Shown here: positions 1 to 10,809 of the stretch, in pieces
Layout: every line of letters starts with the position of its first letter
Position numbering within the stretch: the first letter of the stretch is position 1
Assembly (NCBI GenBank): GCA_035582835.1
Contig: JAYKAV010002766.1
Coordinates: forward strand, 1,064,192 to 1,128,191
DNA: 64,000 bases
Origin: Phoebastria nigripes
Taxonomy: Eukaryota > Chordata > Aves > Procellariiformes > Diomedeidae
Direction: 5' to 3'
Notes under the pieces: generated by a model
Databases searched by the model: none
What the model saw: the letters and a program-made list of their open reading frames with translations, nothing else
Told to the model about the DNA's origin: nothing
Position numbers and translations under genes: made by a program

Positions 1-62
1 ATCCCAAAGGCAGTATGACACCCGGCCACCTCCCTGGCCCTGGAGCCCGGACGGGGTCGCAC

Positions 63-906
63 CTTGTAGTTGAGGCCCAGGAAGCAGATCTCTGCCAGCA
101 GCTGCTGCAGGCGGCCCTGGCGCCGCACCTCCTCCAGCCCCGCCGCNCCTGTCCGCAGGAACGGCCCGGTGCTGCCCCACAGCACAGCCACCAGCACCAG
201 CGCCGCTGCCTCTCCTGCAGCACAGCCTGGGCTCAGCAACCTGACGGCCCCAGGGGAACGCTAGCGCCCGGTCTGCCATCACCGCCCTCAGAGGGCCCGC
301 ACCGGGTCAGCCCCGTCCTCATCTCCTCGCAGAGCGCCTGGCCTGGCTCACTGCCATCCCCCATCAGGGACAGCCCTCACCAGCCCGGCTCACTGCTGTC
401 TCCCATCATGAAGGACCCCACTCGGGGCCTGCTGATGCATCCCTCTCAGGGAAAAACCCTGCAGCAAGCCCAGCCTGCTGCCACATCCCCCTCAGGGAAG
501 GCCCCTCACAGGGCCCAGCCTGCAGCCACACTCTCTCGAGGAAAGGACCAAAGCCAGCCAAGTCCGTGGCCACATTCCCTCCCACAGGGAAGGCCCCACC
601 GCAGGCCCAGCCTGTGGCCACGTTCTCCCTTCAGGGAAGGCCTCACAGCAGACCAAGCCCACGGCCACATCCCCCCTCAGAGAAGGCCCCACAGGGGTCC
701 AGGCCACGGCCCTGTTCCACCCTCAGGGAAGGCCCTCCCAGGGCCCAGCCTGCCGCCACATCCCCCCTCAGGGAAGACCCCACAAAGGTCCAGCCGGCGA
801 CTATTTCTCTTCCCAAGGGAAGGCCCCGTTCCCCGCTCAGGACAGACCCTTCCCCGCCCGGGAGCTGTCTCCCCCTCAACTCCGGAAGCTCACCCACGGG
901 CGCCAT
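63..906 (-). CDS. TMEM234: TMEM234, first two coding exons (partial, runs off left edge)
   Basis: Small multi-pass membrane protein of the TMEM234 family, related to drug/metabolite-transporter-like proteins; its molecular role is poorly defined. Exon 1 is 894-906 (only 13 coding bases, Met-Ala-Pro-Val plus one base, donor GTGAGC). Exon 2 is 63-214 (acceptor CTGCAG, donor GTGCGA at 62). Joined, they read MAPVGEAAALVLVAVLWG and continue with a short hydrophobic segment and a Glu/Arg/Leu-rich stretch ending in LNYK. This matches the family N-terminus, including the Leu-Val-Leu-Val-Ala-x-Leu-Trp-Gly signature. The two exons give 55 in-phase codons; the remaining exons lie outside the window. One ambiguous base (147) falls in the third position of a Gly codon and does not affect the frame. 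The gene is divergent from EIF3I, and intron 1 carries a minisatellite. Confidence 0.88.
340..830. repeat. Minisatellite, about 45-bp unit, in TMEM234 intron 1
   Basis: About ten degenerate tandem copies of a 44-48 bp unit, with a core like CCACATCCCCCTCAGGGAAG followed by GCCCCACAGGGCCCAGCC. Copies start near 479, 524, 568, 616, 663, 708 and 754, with weaker copies upstream from about 340. It produces repetitive Pro/Ser/Gly/Lys reading frames on both strands that are not genes. Confidence 0.8.
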
Positions 907-987
907 AGCGACGGTGACGTATTTCCGTCCCGCGCACCCTCTGACCCGGAAGCGATCGTGCGGCTCTCTCGCCTCAGCGCTGCCGCC
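907..987. promoter_or_regulatory. Bidirectional TMEM234/EIF3I promoter
   Basis: Only 81 bp separate the TMEM234 start codon (906, minus) from the EIF3I start codon (988, plus). The interval is CpG-rich, has no TATA box, and contains a CRE-like TGACGT at 915-920 and an ETS/GABP-like CCGGAAG around 946-952, both typical of housekeeping bidirectional promoters. A pyrimidine run near 964-973 could be a TOP-like transcription start for EIF3I; that part is inference. Confidence 0.75.
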
Positions 988-3900
988 ATGGTGAGAGCGG
1001 GGCCGGGGCTGGGGCCGGGTTGGGGGTAGTGACCGGTGGTCGAGCGGTGCAGGGGCCCCGGCCCGGGGGCCGCTGCCGCGTCTCGCCTGAGGCATTAAAT
1101 GGCGTCTCCCCCCTCGCAGAAGCCGATCCTGCTGCAGGGCCATGAGCGTTCTATCACGCAGATCAAGTACAACCGCGAGGGAGACCTGCTTTTCACCGTG
1201 GCCAAGGATCCCGTGAGTGCGGCGGGGCCTGCCCGTTTCCCCCCTCCCCGGGGTGAAAACCGGTGTCCCCCTGTGATAATTGACCGTCTGGTCATCAGTC
1301 CCATTAATTAATGCGTCTGGTAAGAGGGGTGCTTGGTTGTTTTCTTCTGCCAGATTGTCAACGTTTGGTATTCAGTGAATGGAGAGAGGCTCGGTACCTA
1401 CAACGGCCACACAGGAGCCGTCTGGTGCGTGGATGCCGACTGTATCCTTTGGTTGCAGAAACCGGTTTGTCTGTCCCGTATTTTTCTTTACAATGATTTA
1501 GTCGAGGTGATTCCTCCCAGCTACTGCACTGTTTCCTCTTGAAGAGGAGCACGGGGGTGATACAGTGCGTTTAACTCTTCTGCTGTCTTTCCCTTACTCC
1601 GTCTTTTGGGTGTTTTTCTTCCCGGGCTGTTGTTTGGAATAACGTGTGCAGCGTGCTCTGTCTGCTCTCGTTTGTGCTTCATTGCTGTGGTGGCCCTGGG
1701 AGCTCAGGGAAGGTGTCCTGAGTTGCACAAGGTCTTCCATCTCCAATGTGGGCAGCAGGCAACGGAGAGAAAAATGTGCAAAGGTTGTGTTAATGCAAGA
1801 GCTGGAACCTTTTTCTTTAATATTTCAAGAGGAAAGTTGTGGGTTTTGTAATGGGATCGCTTGGACTCCGTGTCTGTCTGTACTGGAGTGTTGTCGGTCC
1901 TGGAATGGAACTTGTCCAATCCCTGTGTAATACGGCTTTTTAATCTTGTGTATAAATATTGTCTGGGAATTCAGACAGTAGCTTTTTGGGGCTGAGAAGG
2001 CGCTGATATTCCCTAACTGGTGACCTAGGGGACACACGACATGTGCTCACCGGCTCTGCGGATAACAGCTGTCGGCTCTGGGACTGTGAAACGGGTAAGA
2101 CTCTTCTCTTCCCACGTAGCTGCGTTTGAGTCACAGCTCTGTCCTGCCGTGAAGTCTGCTAAGCTTGGAGGACGTAGTGGCAGCGTAAGGTGTGCTTGTT
2201 CGCCCCTCTGAAAGAAGTCTGAATCCTAACCCAGACTGCTGGAGGGGAGGGTTTGTGTATGTGCCTGGATTCTATTGACTATTTAGTCAATTTACGCGCT
2301 TTACCGCCCAAGTAGTCAAAATGAGTGGTTAGTGCTTGCAGGTCACCGAACCTGCTTGTCAGCTACGCCTGATGCTCTCCTCCTCGCTCTGACCCTGCCG
2401 TTCAGCTGCTCGTTTTCATTAACCTCGCAGTGAAAGACCTGGTGAAGTGAGTGATGGTTTCTGCTTTGTGTTCAGGAAAGCAGCTTGCTCTGGTGAAGAC
2501 CAGCTCAGCGGTGAGGACGTGTGGCTTCGACTTTGGAGGAAACATCATCATGTTTTCCACAGACAAGCAAATGGGATATCAGTGTTTTGTGAGCTTCTTT
2601 GACCTCCGGGACTCCAGCCAGATCGGTGAGGAATCCAGGCCAGTGCCTGCACCAGGGAATAAGGGGAAGCGTTGATCGCTGGAGCCAGTGCCACTGTGTC
2701 TGTCTGTCTGTCTGTCTCCTTCCTTCCTTCCTTCCTTCCTGCAGAGAACAACGAGCCTTACATGAAAATCCCCTGCAGTGACTCTAAAATCACTAGTGCC
2801 GTGTGGGGCCCTCTGGGAGAGTTCATCATCGCAGGGCATGAGAGCGGAGAGCTGAACCAGTTCAGTGCCAAGGTCAGTCTGATAAGGAACAGCATCTCCC
2901 TTGGGCAGCAGTGCCTGGGGGAGGATATCGCAGCGTTCCTGTTGTGATCATGGGACAGAATATGGGCTTTTTGGCTCAAACCAGCAGCCTCATGGAAGGA
3001 TAGTTAAAATATGCGGCTCCCTTGAGCAAGGCTGATGTGCCAACGCCTGCCCTGCTGCTGACAGCAACATCTCCTAAACTGTTTTTAATGGGAAGGTTGT
3101 GTGTACACCTGCTTCACTTGCCAGCACGCTGAAACTGCCTTCTTTACCCTTCAGTCAGGGGAGCAGCTTTCAAACATCAAGGAGCACACCAAGCAAATCA
3201 ACGATATCCAGACCTCCAGGGACATGACCATGTTCATCACTGCCTCCAAGGACAACACAGCCAAGGTGAGGCCTCCCGTNGGAAATGCAGTGGACTGTTG
3301 ATATCTGCTTGCAGGACCTCTGCTCGGAGCCGTGGCTATCNCAGAGGTTCGCTCCTTAGACATTTGAGTAAGTGGAAAGTCAAAGCTTAGAGGGTAAGTT
3401 CGGTGAGAAAGGGGAGGTGCCACCACGTTAAATTAACGGCCAGGCATTGAAAACAACATTGCCAAAATATATCTGAAGTTTGCTACCTCTGGAAGGTGAT
3501 AGAGGTAAGAATTACCTTAGGCTGGTATTTTGGGATTCTGGGGAAATGTTTTTGGGATTTGGGTGCCCATGAGTGACTATAGAGCTACCATCTGCCCAGG
3601 TGAGGACTAGCAGCCAGGTTTGTGTGACTTAATTGGGCTGCCAGCCCTCTTGCAGAATAACTCTCTCCCTTTTGCCTCCTAGCTATTTGATTGCACGACA
3701 CTTGAGCATTTGAAGACGTTCCGGACGGAGCGACCGGTGAACTCTGCTGCACTCTCCCCCATTTTTGATCACGTAAGAATGAGCTCGCTCACTGTAACGG
3801 TCTTACTGTGACTCCTGCGTTGTCCCAGGTAGCTGGAAGGCAGAGTGTCACCAGTCCAGCTAAAAAACATGACTGTAGGATGGGTCTGGGGAACTTTACT

Positions 3901-4914
3901 GCCGTCTGGTGCAGGGAACAAGGCTTTGTGTCCTCTGATCTTCAAACAAGTGTGTCTGGGAGGCGGGAACTTCTTTGGGGCTGGAGTCAGCCCTGCTCAT
4001 GAGTTTGTGGGATCTGCTGCGTTAGTAGGAGCCTTCCCCAAGGCTTGGCTCTTTCCTCTCCTGGCTGCTGCTGAGAATGTGGTGTAAGCAGCACTGAAGT
4101 GTTGTGGCTTCTCTCCTTTGCAGGTTGTGCTTGGTGGCGGGCAAGAGGCCATGGACGTGACCACGACCTCCACCAGGATTGGCAAATTTGAGGCAAGGTT
4201 GGTCCTTTTCCTCTGGCAGGGCTGAGTCCTCACCTGGAGGACTCCTGACAGTGCAGGAGTGCTCGCCCCAGAGCATCTTGCTCCTGGCAATGTTGGAGGA
4301 GTCATTAAACTTGCAGAGCTTTTTTGAGGAAACCCTGATTGTGTCCCTAACCAGGCTCCCGACTTCTTGAGATAATTTAAACCTTCTTCCTTCTCCCAGG
4401 TTTTTCCACTTGGCTTTTGAAGAAGAGTTTGGCAGAGTGAAGGGTCACTTCGGGCCGATAAATAGTGTTGCTTTTCACCCTGACGGGAAGAGGTGAGGAT
4501 CTCTGTGGGTCTTTTAGCCTGCCCCAGTCAAGCCTAGCTCAGCTTTTGGTTAGGATATGGCTGAGCCTACAGGAGCTCTGCAGTGGGAATGGAGCCAGCA
4601 CCTTCCTTAATTCTCCTATTCCAGCCCTGCTGCCTCCCCCCAGGCTGTCTGGGGGGTTCACTTATGCCGTATTGCACATTTTGGCTGCGTCACTGATACT
4701 TTTTCTGCCCTGCGACTCCTTTATTAGTTTTTAGAGGGGGTTGTGAGAATAGACTCCAATACTGGTATAAACCTAGACACTGTGAGCTCCTGACAACATC
4801 AGTGACTTTATCTTGTTTTTCCTCCCATACAGTTACAGCAGCGGGGGTGAGGATGGCTACGTTCGCATCCATTACTTCGATCCCCAATACTTTGAGTTTG
4901 AATTNGAAGCTTAA
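988..4914 (+). CDS. EIF3I: Eukaryotic translation initiation factor 3 subunit I (EIF3I), complete
   Basis: WD40-repeat subunit of the eIF3 complex, which scaffolds 43S pre-initiation complex assembly in the cytoplasm; also known as TRIP-1, a TGF-beta type II receptor-interacting protein. Eleven coding exons: 988-990, 1120-1212, 1354-1441, 2029-2094, 2476-2625, 2745-2872, 3155-3265, 3683-3772, 4124-4197, 4400-4492, 4833-4914. All introns are GT-AG. The sum is 978 nt, 325 aa, the length of the human protein. It begins [19 protein letters not shown] and ends with the conserved [11 protein letters not shown] tail (one codon is TTN, Phe or Leu). WD repeats with Gly-His and Trp-Asp ends span almost the whole protein. 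The first coding exon carries only the ATG. An AATAAA lies 300 bp past the stop. The identification is secure. Confidence 0.97.
2696..2740. repeat. Microsatellite (TCTG)n(TTCC)n at the EIF3I exon 6 acceptor
   Basis: Tandem TCTG units followed by TTCC units end directly in the GCAG acceptor of EIF3I exon 6 (exon starts 2745). The repeat therefore serves as the polypyrimidine tract of that splice site. Confidence 0.85.
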
Positions 4915-5214
4915 AGGAGGACTTCCTCTCCTCTTCCCTTTCCTCTTCCAATCCATCGACAACCTGGTGTAAGGCCTGAAGTTAGTCTGCTCCACAGGAG
5001 GCAGCGGGAAGCAGTTAGCAGCAAACTCAGGGGCTGTGTGAAGGTGGGGAACTAGAAACCCAGCCGGCTCAAAAGGGCAGGACTGGCTTTCACAGAAAGT
5101 AGAGTGAAGGCGAGGGAGGGAGTTGGACTGGCTGCCTGCCCGCCCCTGGGGATGCTAGCTTCCTGCCTGCTGGGCATATTTATACATCAGGGGAGAAAAA
5201 AAAAATCATCAGGA

Positions 5215-5220
5215 AATAAA
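5215..5220 (+). terminator. EIF3I polyadenylation signal AATAAA
   Basis: AATAAA lies 301 bp after the EIF3I stop, following a short A tract, with GT/T-rich sequence downstream (5260-5275). It is the first canonical signal after the stop. Confidence 0.75.
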
Positions 5221-5519
5221 TAGAAATATTTTATAAACACAAAGAAAAGCACCTCTGTGGCTTGGTTTTTTTTGGTCTGGAACAAAATTAACCTGAGCNC
5301 TTTGCTTTCCCGGCTCTGTTGGCAGCGCCTTGCCCCTCACCCATGGGCAGACAGCAGTGCTGTTACTCCTGGGGCCTCTGTCCGCCCCAGGTTAACTCTT
5401 TCCCGGGGAGGATCTGCAGCTACGGTTCAGGTCCGGCCCTGAAGTGTCAACAGGCTGGAAGTGCAGCAGCCAGTCATTGTTTTCCAGATGACACACACGC
5501 ACCCAGTTCTGGTGCTTTG

Positions 5520-5525
5520 TTTATT
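5520..5525 (-). terminator. Candidate polyadenylation signal of the MTMR9-like gene
   Basis: TTTATT on the plus strand is AATAAA on the minus strand, about 680 bp past the minus-strand stop at 6203. A closer variant (AGTAAA on minus, near 6030) could be used instead. If this site is used, the two convergent genes' 3' ends are about 300 bp apart. Confidence 0.5.
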
Positions 5526-6202
5526 TGCTGGACTGACCCTGAGCCAACTTTCCTCATGGAACAGTTATTTCCTGCACTAGTAACGCTTGTGTTGCAAATC
5601 CTCATCCTTCCAGCCCTCTCGCCCTGTGTCTGTCTGGAGGGGTGGTTTGTATCTCTTTCCTTCCTCAAAACTGGGTTCAAGGGCAGATTTCTCAGCCTGG
5701 GTCCCAGCTCAGAGCGATTGACGCAACACTTAAACTGCAGCCAGAGTGCGCTTTGTGGAGAGGGTGTTGTGGGTTTAGTGTGTTCTGCCGCTTAGTTTTT
5801 GCTGTGCCGGGCAGGGGCTGTGAGCCAGGCACGCCGTGGCGGGAGCTGCCGGAGGCCGATGCTGCTGGGCACATCGACCTTCCTGCCCTTCTGCTCCGCC
5901 GGCGGTCCAGGTACGAGCGCCGCTGCAATCCTGCTGGGGAAGAGAGCGGGAAGGAGCCCCGCTTGCGAGGGAGCGGGGCTGCTCCTGCCCCTACGTAAGA
6001 GCAGAAAAGCAGGTGCAGGCTGCAAGAGAGAGCACTTTACTGAAACAAGCTCAGTCTGCGCAGCCCAGGGGCTGCGAAAGGGAGTCCGTCCCCCCCTCCC
6101 AGAGCTGTCCTCCGGGCTCCGCGGGGCCTGTGTCCTGCACAGCGCTTCCCACGGAAAGCTGCAGCGTCGCCTTGGCCTGGCAGCCCACAGGGACCAAATC
6201 GT

Positions 6203-9200
6203 TCATCTTTTGTTCTCCGTCCGGGCAGCGGGGTCAGAGAGGGACCGGCTCAGCCTGTTCCCCGCGCTCCTCTTGACGGGGGGGTCGTTGCCCTCTACTA
6301 ACCGCTGGGTCTCTGCCCAGGCCTCGTCCAGGTACTGGGATGGACGGATCCATCGGAAAAATAAACCTAGGAGAGAAGGGGCTGTGTGTTACTTCAGCCG
6401 CGCCGTAGCCCTGTCGAGAGAGGGAAAAGCAGAGCAGCTTTCCCTCACCCAGCCCAGCTCGGAGCTGAAGATGGGTTTTGAGAGCGCTGGACCCAGCTTA
6501 CCCTGCCAGAGCTGGATGCTCTGGGGCTCGACGGAGGGCCAGATGACCAGGGCGTTGTGTGAGTAGAGAGGGTTCAGGTACTTCTTCTTCTCCCCAGGCC
6601 GGTTCAGCCAGGCCCAGAGGGAGTGCGTGCTCTCCCTCACTTTACACAGGCACCTATGGGAGAGTCACGATGTGTTTNGTTCCCTGCCGGGGGTTGTGGG
6701 GCCAGGTGTGACCCGAGCTGTGACCGGGAGGGCTTTGCTCTGCTCTATCCGGCAGCGTGAAGGCAGGGTCAGCCCCTGCCCTGGCCACAGCAGGGTCTGC
6801 CCCAAGGGCACAGTGGTGACCCCGGCATTGCTCCTAAGGGACAGTGCTGTCCCCGCCTCCCACCCCACTCGCCTTTCTTTCTCGTTGTTGCAGAGGAAGG
6901 TGCCGTAGGCGGAGGCGTAGGCGTTGTCGAAGAGGGTGAAGAGGAGGTGCTCGCCAAACTCCAGGGAGAAGGGGAACTGGCGGCTCAGCTGCCACACGCA
7001 GTCGAGGAAGAGGAGGAAAAGCGGCGCCTCCTGCTTCAGCCGGGCGTGGGAGTAGGCAGAGCGGGCGCAGCGGAGGTGGAAGGGATGGCCGGCCTGCGGG
7101 ACCCCCCAAGGGGGAATAACAGGGGTGAAGGGGAGCTGGGGGTGCCCAGCTGGGCTTGGGTCCTCAGCCCCCTTGGAACCGCCGGTCTCACCTCGATCCA
7201 CTCCCGCTCCAACAGCCCCTGGAAGCCCACCAGCGTGCGGCAGGATGGGTCCAGGATCACCTGGGCCAGTGCTGTCACCAGCAGCGTCGTGTCCGTACCC
7301 TCCACCCCGTGCACCAGCACGCTGGCCTCCTCCCTGCGGGCAAGCACGGGCGGTCGGGGCGATGCCGGCTGTGCCAGCGAGCCCGGGATGATGCCTGAGG
7401 TTTGTGCCACACTGAGAGCGTTGCAAGGGGGAAAGCAGGGGCTGCGGGGCAGCAGCCCCCCCTTACCTGTCCATGCACTGTGCGGCCAGGCAGGCCGTGC
7501 TCAGGGCCGCCTTGACGTGGCTCAGCCAGCGGCAGCTCTCCAGCCGGCTCAGCCACCGGTCCATGTTGATCGTGGGGTCGTTGCAGGCTTCCACCAGCTT
7601 AATGAAGCTCTCCTGCAGCGGGCGGCCTCTGGGAGGGGAGGAAAGTGGTGTCAGGGGCTTGGCAAGTCTTTTTTCGGGGGCTGGAGTCCCCATGCCATTG
7701 GCAGGGCAGTGTGATCACCCGTGTCATGAGAGCACCAGGCTTCAGCACAGACCCTCACCTCTCCAGGGGCCGGTGCAGCCTCCTCCACTGTGGGTAGGAG
7801 GACTTGGGCTCTGTGCCCCCCCCCGTCATCCGAGCCTGCTTTGCCGCCTGGGCTGACCGTGTGTCGATGATAAAGCCCCGTTCCCCCTCATCCAGGACTG
7901 TCCCCAGCAGCATCTCGTCCTCGCGGCAGCGCTTTCGGTTGGGGCCCGTCAGTGGCTGGCTGCTGCGGAGCATCACCTGCGGGGTGAGGGACAGTGGGCA
8001 GCGAGAGCTGGGAGGCAGCAGGGGAACCCCACAGGATGGGGGGGGCTTCGAGACGCCTTCACCCGAGGGCTGGTGGTGGCGGGAGAGGGGACGAGGGGCA
8101 GGACGGGGAGATGGACTCACAGTGCCGTTCTTGGGGTGGTAATAGCTGAGGACGGGGAATCGCCCACCCTGCCGGAAACGGGCAGCCTTCCGCAAGGCGT
8201 CATCGTCCACCGCTGCCGGCACAATGACGGTGGGAGGGTACGTGGGGCAGGTGGTGAAATCCCGGTTCACGTCACTCAGCCGCCACTGGCTCGTCTGGGG
8301 AAGACACGGGGTGGGGGGCTGCCTCGGGTGCCTCCCTGGCAGCCCCGGCAGCGTGAGCCCCAGTGGGCAGCCTGGCATGGGTGGGGGGAGTCGCTTCCCA
8401 GCCCAGCCAGGTCTCTCCCCTCCAGGCTCACCTGCGAGGCGATCTGCTGGAAGTACTGTTCGAGAGGGAAAAGGTGCCATCCTTCCTCGAGCTTCAGGTT
8501 CAGGGGTCTGTAGAAGAACGGGTACATCATCATCACGGAGTCCACCGAGGAGAGGGCCTGGAGCAGGAGCAAAGGTGGAGCGGGTCATGGGTGGGGAGCA
8601 CGGAGATAGCTGGGAATGTCCCCATCGTGTCCCCAGGGCAGCCTCTGCAAACCCCATCCCCATTCCCCGCTCCTGGCCACGTCCCAGCTGCAAGCAAGGG
8701 CTGGGCAGGCAGGTGCTGGCACCATCAGCCCCGTGGGCACCCTGTGCCAACACGGGCCGGGAGCTGAGTATTTACCCACGTTAATGACAGACCGAGAGCA
8801 AACACTGCAGGCGGCCGCTTTCTCCTGCCAACCCTTTGCACCCCGGCACGGCTCGGGCCAGGCTCTCCGGCCACCCGGGGGGTTCACCTCGATGGAGCTG
8901 GCGATGTTCAGACACTCCTCCATGCCCGGGATCTCCAGCTGCAGCACCTTCAGGTCTTTGCACCGGAGCGTGATGGTGCCAGAGGAGCCGGCGAGCCTGG
9001 GGGAGGCAGGAGGAGGGTCAGGGCTGGCTGTAGGTCCGTGCACACAGACAGACACGCAGACAGACAAGCGACAGCGCCGAGCTGCCCTCTCCCCCCGGGA
9101 GAGCTGAGTGGGATGAAGCAGGAGGGCTGTGTGGGTGCCGAATTGCTGGCTCTCACCCAGCACTGGTGGCACTGTCTGAAGCCGTGATTTCCACCATCTC

Positions 9201-9771
9201 CCCGCCCTGCCCGGGGCCCGGCGGGCGCCACGGTGGTTAGCACAAAGCCAGGCGCTGCTGGGCAGGTTAGCAGAGCCGAGAGTGTTAAAAGCCAAACCTG
9301 GTGTCTCGCGGGGAGCCNTTAGTCCAGGGGGGCTGGTACCAGCCTAAATTCTGCACTCTGAGGCATGGAGGAGAAGAGGAGGTCAATGCCCGGTGCCACG
9401 AGCATCCCCGGCGTGGGCCGCGGGGAAGAGGAGGGACAAGGCTCGGCGGGCAGCGCCGTGGGGTGGCCGTGCTCTGCCACGAGCGCCGGGAGAGCAGCGG
9501 GGAATCTCCTCCAGCTAAGGTAGGGGTGACACTGCTAGAAGGGAGCGCGGGGCCGGCCACGGGGAGAGACCCACCTCTTCTCCACAGCATCCACGTTGCG
9601 GATGAGCAGCCAGAGCTCCACGGTGCCAGGCTGGGCATCCCCCCCGGGGCAGGAGGAGAGGAGCAGGTGGTGGCTGGTGATGCACAGGGTGCCCTTCACC
9701 GCCGGCAGCCCCACGCACGACAGCAGCACGCTCTCCACCGTCGCCGTCTTGATCAGCTCAGAGAACTCCAT
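6203..9771 (-). CDS. MTMR9L: Myotubularin-related protein 9-like pseudophosphatase, complete
   Basis: Paralogue of MTMR9, a catalytically dead myotubularin that binds and regulates active phosphoinositide 3-phosphatases of the MTMR6/7/8 group. Ten coding exons on minus: 9575-9771, 8888-8996, 8432-8557, 8121-8294, 7759-7976, 7467-7628, 7192-7333, 6873-7093, 6502-6653, 6203-6366. The sum is 1665 nt, 554 aa (human MTMR9 is about 549). It starts MEFSELIKTATVESVLL. A PH-GRAM-like domain occupies about residues 1-110, with IPGMEECLNIASSIE at its end; a myotubularin phosphatase-like domain follows. The position of the catalytic loop reads HGVEGTDTT (residues 337-345), so the active-site Cys and Arg of the CX5R motif are missing. 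The intron after exon 8 uses a GC donor (GCGAGT at 6872). The last exon diverges from MTMR9 after YLDEAW and lacks the recognisable C-terminal coiled coil. In human the gene at this locus is, as I recall, the pseudogene MTMR9LP. Confidence 0.92.
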
Positions 9772-10469
9772 GGCGGTGCCAGCGGCTGCCGAGCCCCAGC
9801 GCAGCCTGCCTCTGCCGGGCACAGGGACCTGCTGCCGGCAGCTGCCGCAGGGCCGGAGGGAGAAAAGGGAAATCCTGCAGCGGCACAGCCCAGCCTGGAA
9901 ACCCCCTCTTCCCTCTGCGTCACGCTGGGCCCTATAGCCTCACCCCCCTCTTCATGTTTACATTGTCACCTATAGCATATGGAGCTTCCTCACCACAAAA
10001 TGCAGGGCAGCGTGACTTCTTTCCTCCCCCGGCAATGCTGTCATTGCAGATGGGGAAACTGAGGCACAGGGCAGAGGGGTCTGAGCTGGCTCTGGGCTCC
10101 CTGGCAGTGCCCAGACCCCAAGCCGGGTACCCCGTGACCGGTGCCGGCTGTGCTGCAGGGGGACAGATTTTTGGTGGCTGGTGAAAATGCAACTGCTGCC
10201 TTGCAGGGAGCAGCTCTGGGTCCTTTCCTGCCTGCGGTGGGGCCTGTCGCGCTGGGGCTGCATCGACCGCTGCCAGACCCCCGGCACCAGCCTGACCCCA
10301 GCTCCCATGGGCTCTGCCTGCACCCACAGCCACCCCNGGGCCCCGGGGATGGAACAGAAGCTGCTGCCAAGTGCCCTGGGTGAGGAGGAGGAGGGTGAGC
10401 GGCTGGCAGCACTGCCTGCCCCGGCCACCCCTGTGCTTACCTGCTCGGGCTCGGGTGCAAGTGGGGATC
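9772..10469. other. Upstream region of the MTMR9-like gene, no coding exon seen
   Basis: About 700 bp of moderately GC-rich sequence upstream of the MTMR9-like start codon. No family-conserved exon is visible on either strand. It presumably contains the 5' UTR and proximal promoter of that gene, unless these lie in the gap further up. Confidence 0.4.
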
Positions 10470-10740
10470 TCGGGGTGCAGGCGGGGGACTGTGGGGTGCA
10501 AGCAGAGGACCTCAGGGTGCAAACAGGGAACTGTTGGGCATAAGCAGGGATCTCGGGGTGCAAGCAGGGATCTCGGGGTGCAAGCGGGAGACTGTGGGGT
10601 GCAAGCAGGGATCTTGGGGTGCAAGCAGGGGACCTCAGAATGCGAATAGGGAACTGCTGGGCATAAGCAGGGGACCTCAGCGTGCAAGCAGGGATCTTGG
10701 GGTGCAAGCAGGGGACGTCGGGGTGCAAGCAGGGAGGCGG
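10470..10740. repeat. Minisatellite, 20-21 bp unit
   Basis: Roughly thirteen tandem copies of a unit like GTGCAAGCAGGGATCTCGGG, alternating with variants such as GTGCAAGCAGGGGACCTCAG and GCATAAGCAGGGGACCTCAG. The variants recur in order, which suggests a higher-order unit of several monomers. It ends just before the assembly gap. Confidence 0.88.
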
Positions 10741-10809
10741 GCGATGCCCCGCACAGCCCTGCCGTGCCGGCGGGGACGACGGCTCGGCGCAGGGCTCCGC
10801 GCCCGGCGG

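Noticed and set aside
15..908. 297-codon repetitive open frame at the left edge
   Set aside because: It is the translation of the TMEM234 intron 1 minisatellite and of TMEM234 exon 2 on the wrong strand.
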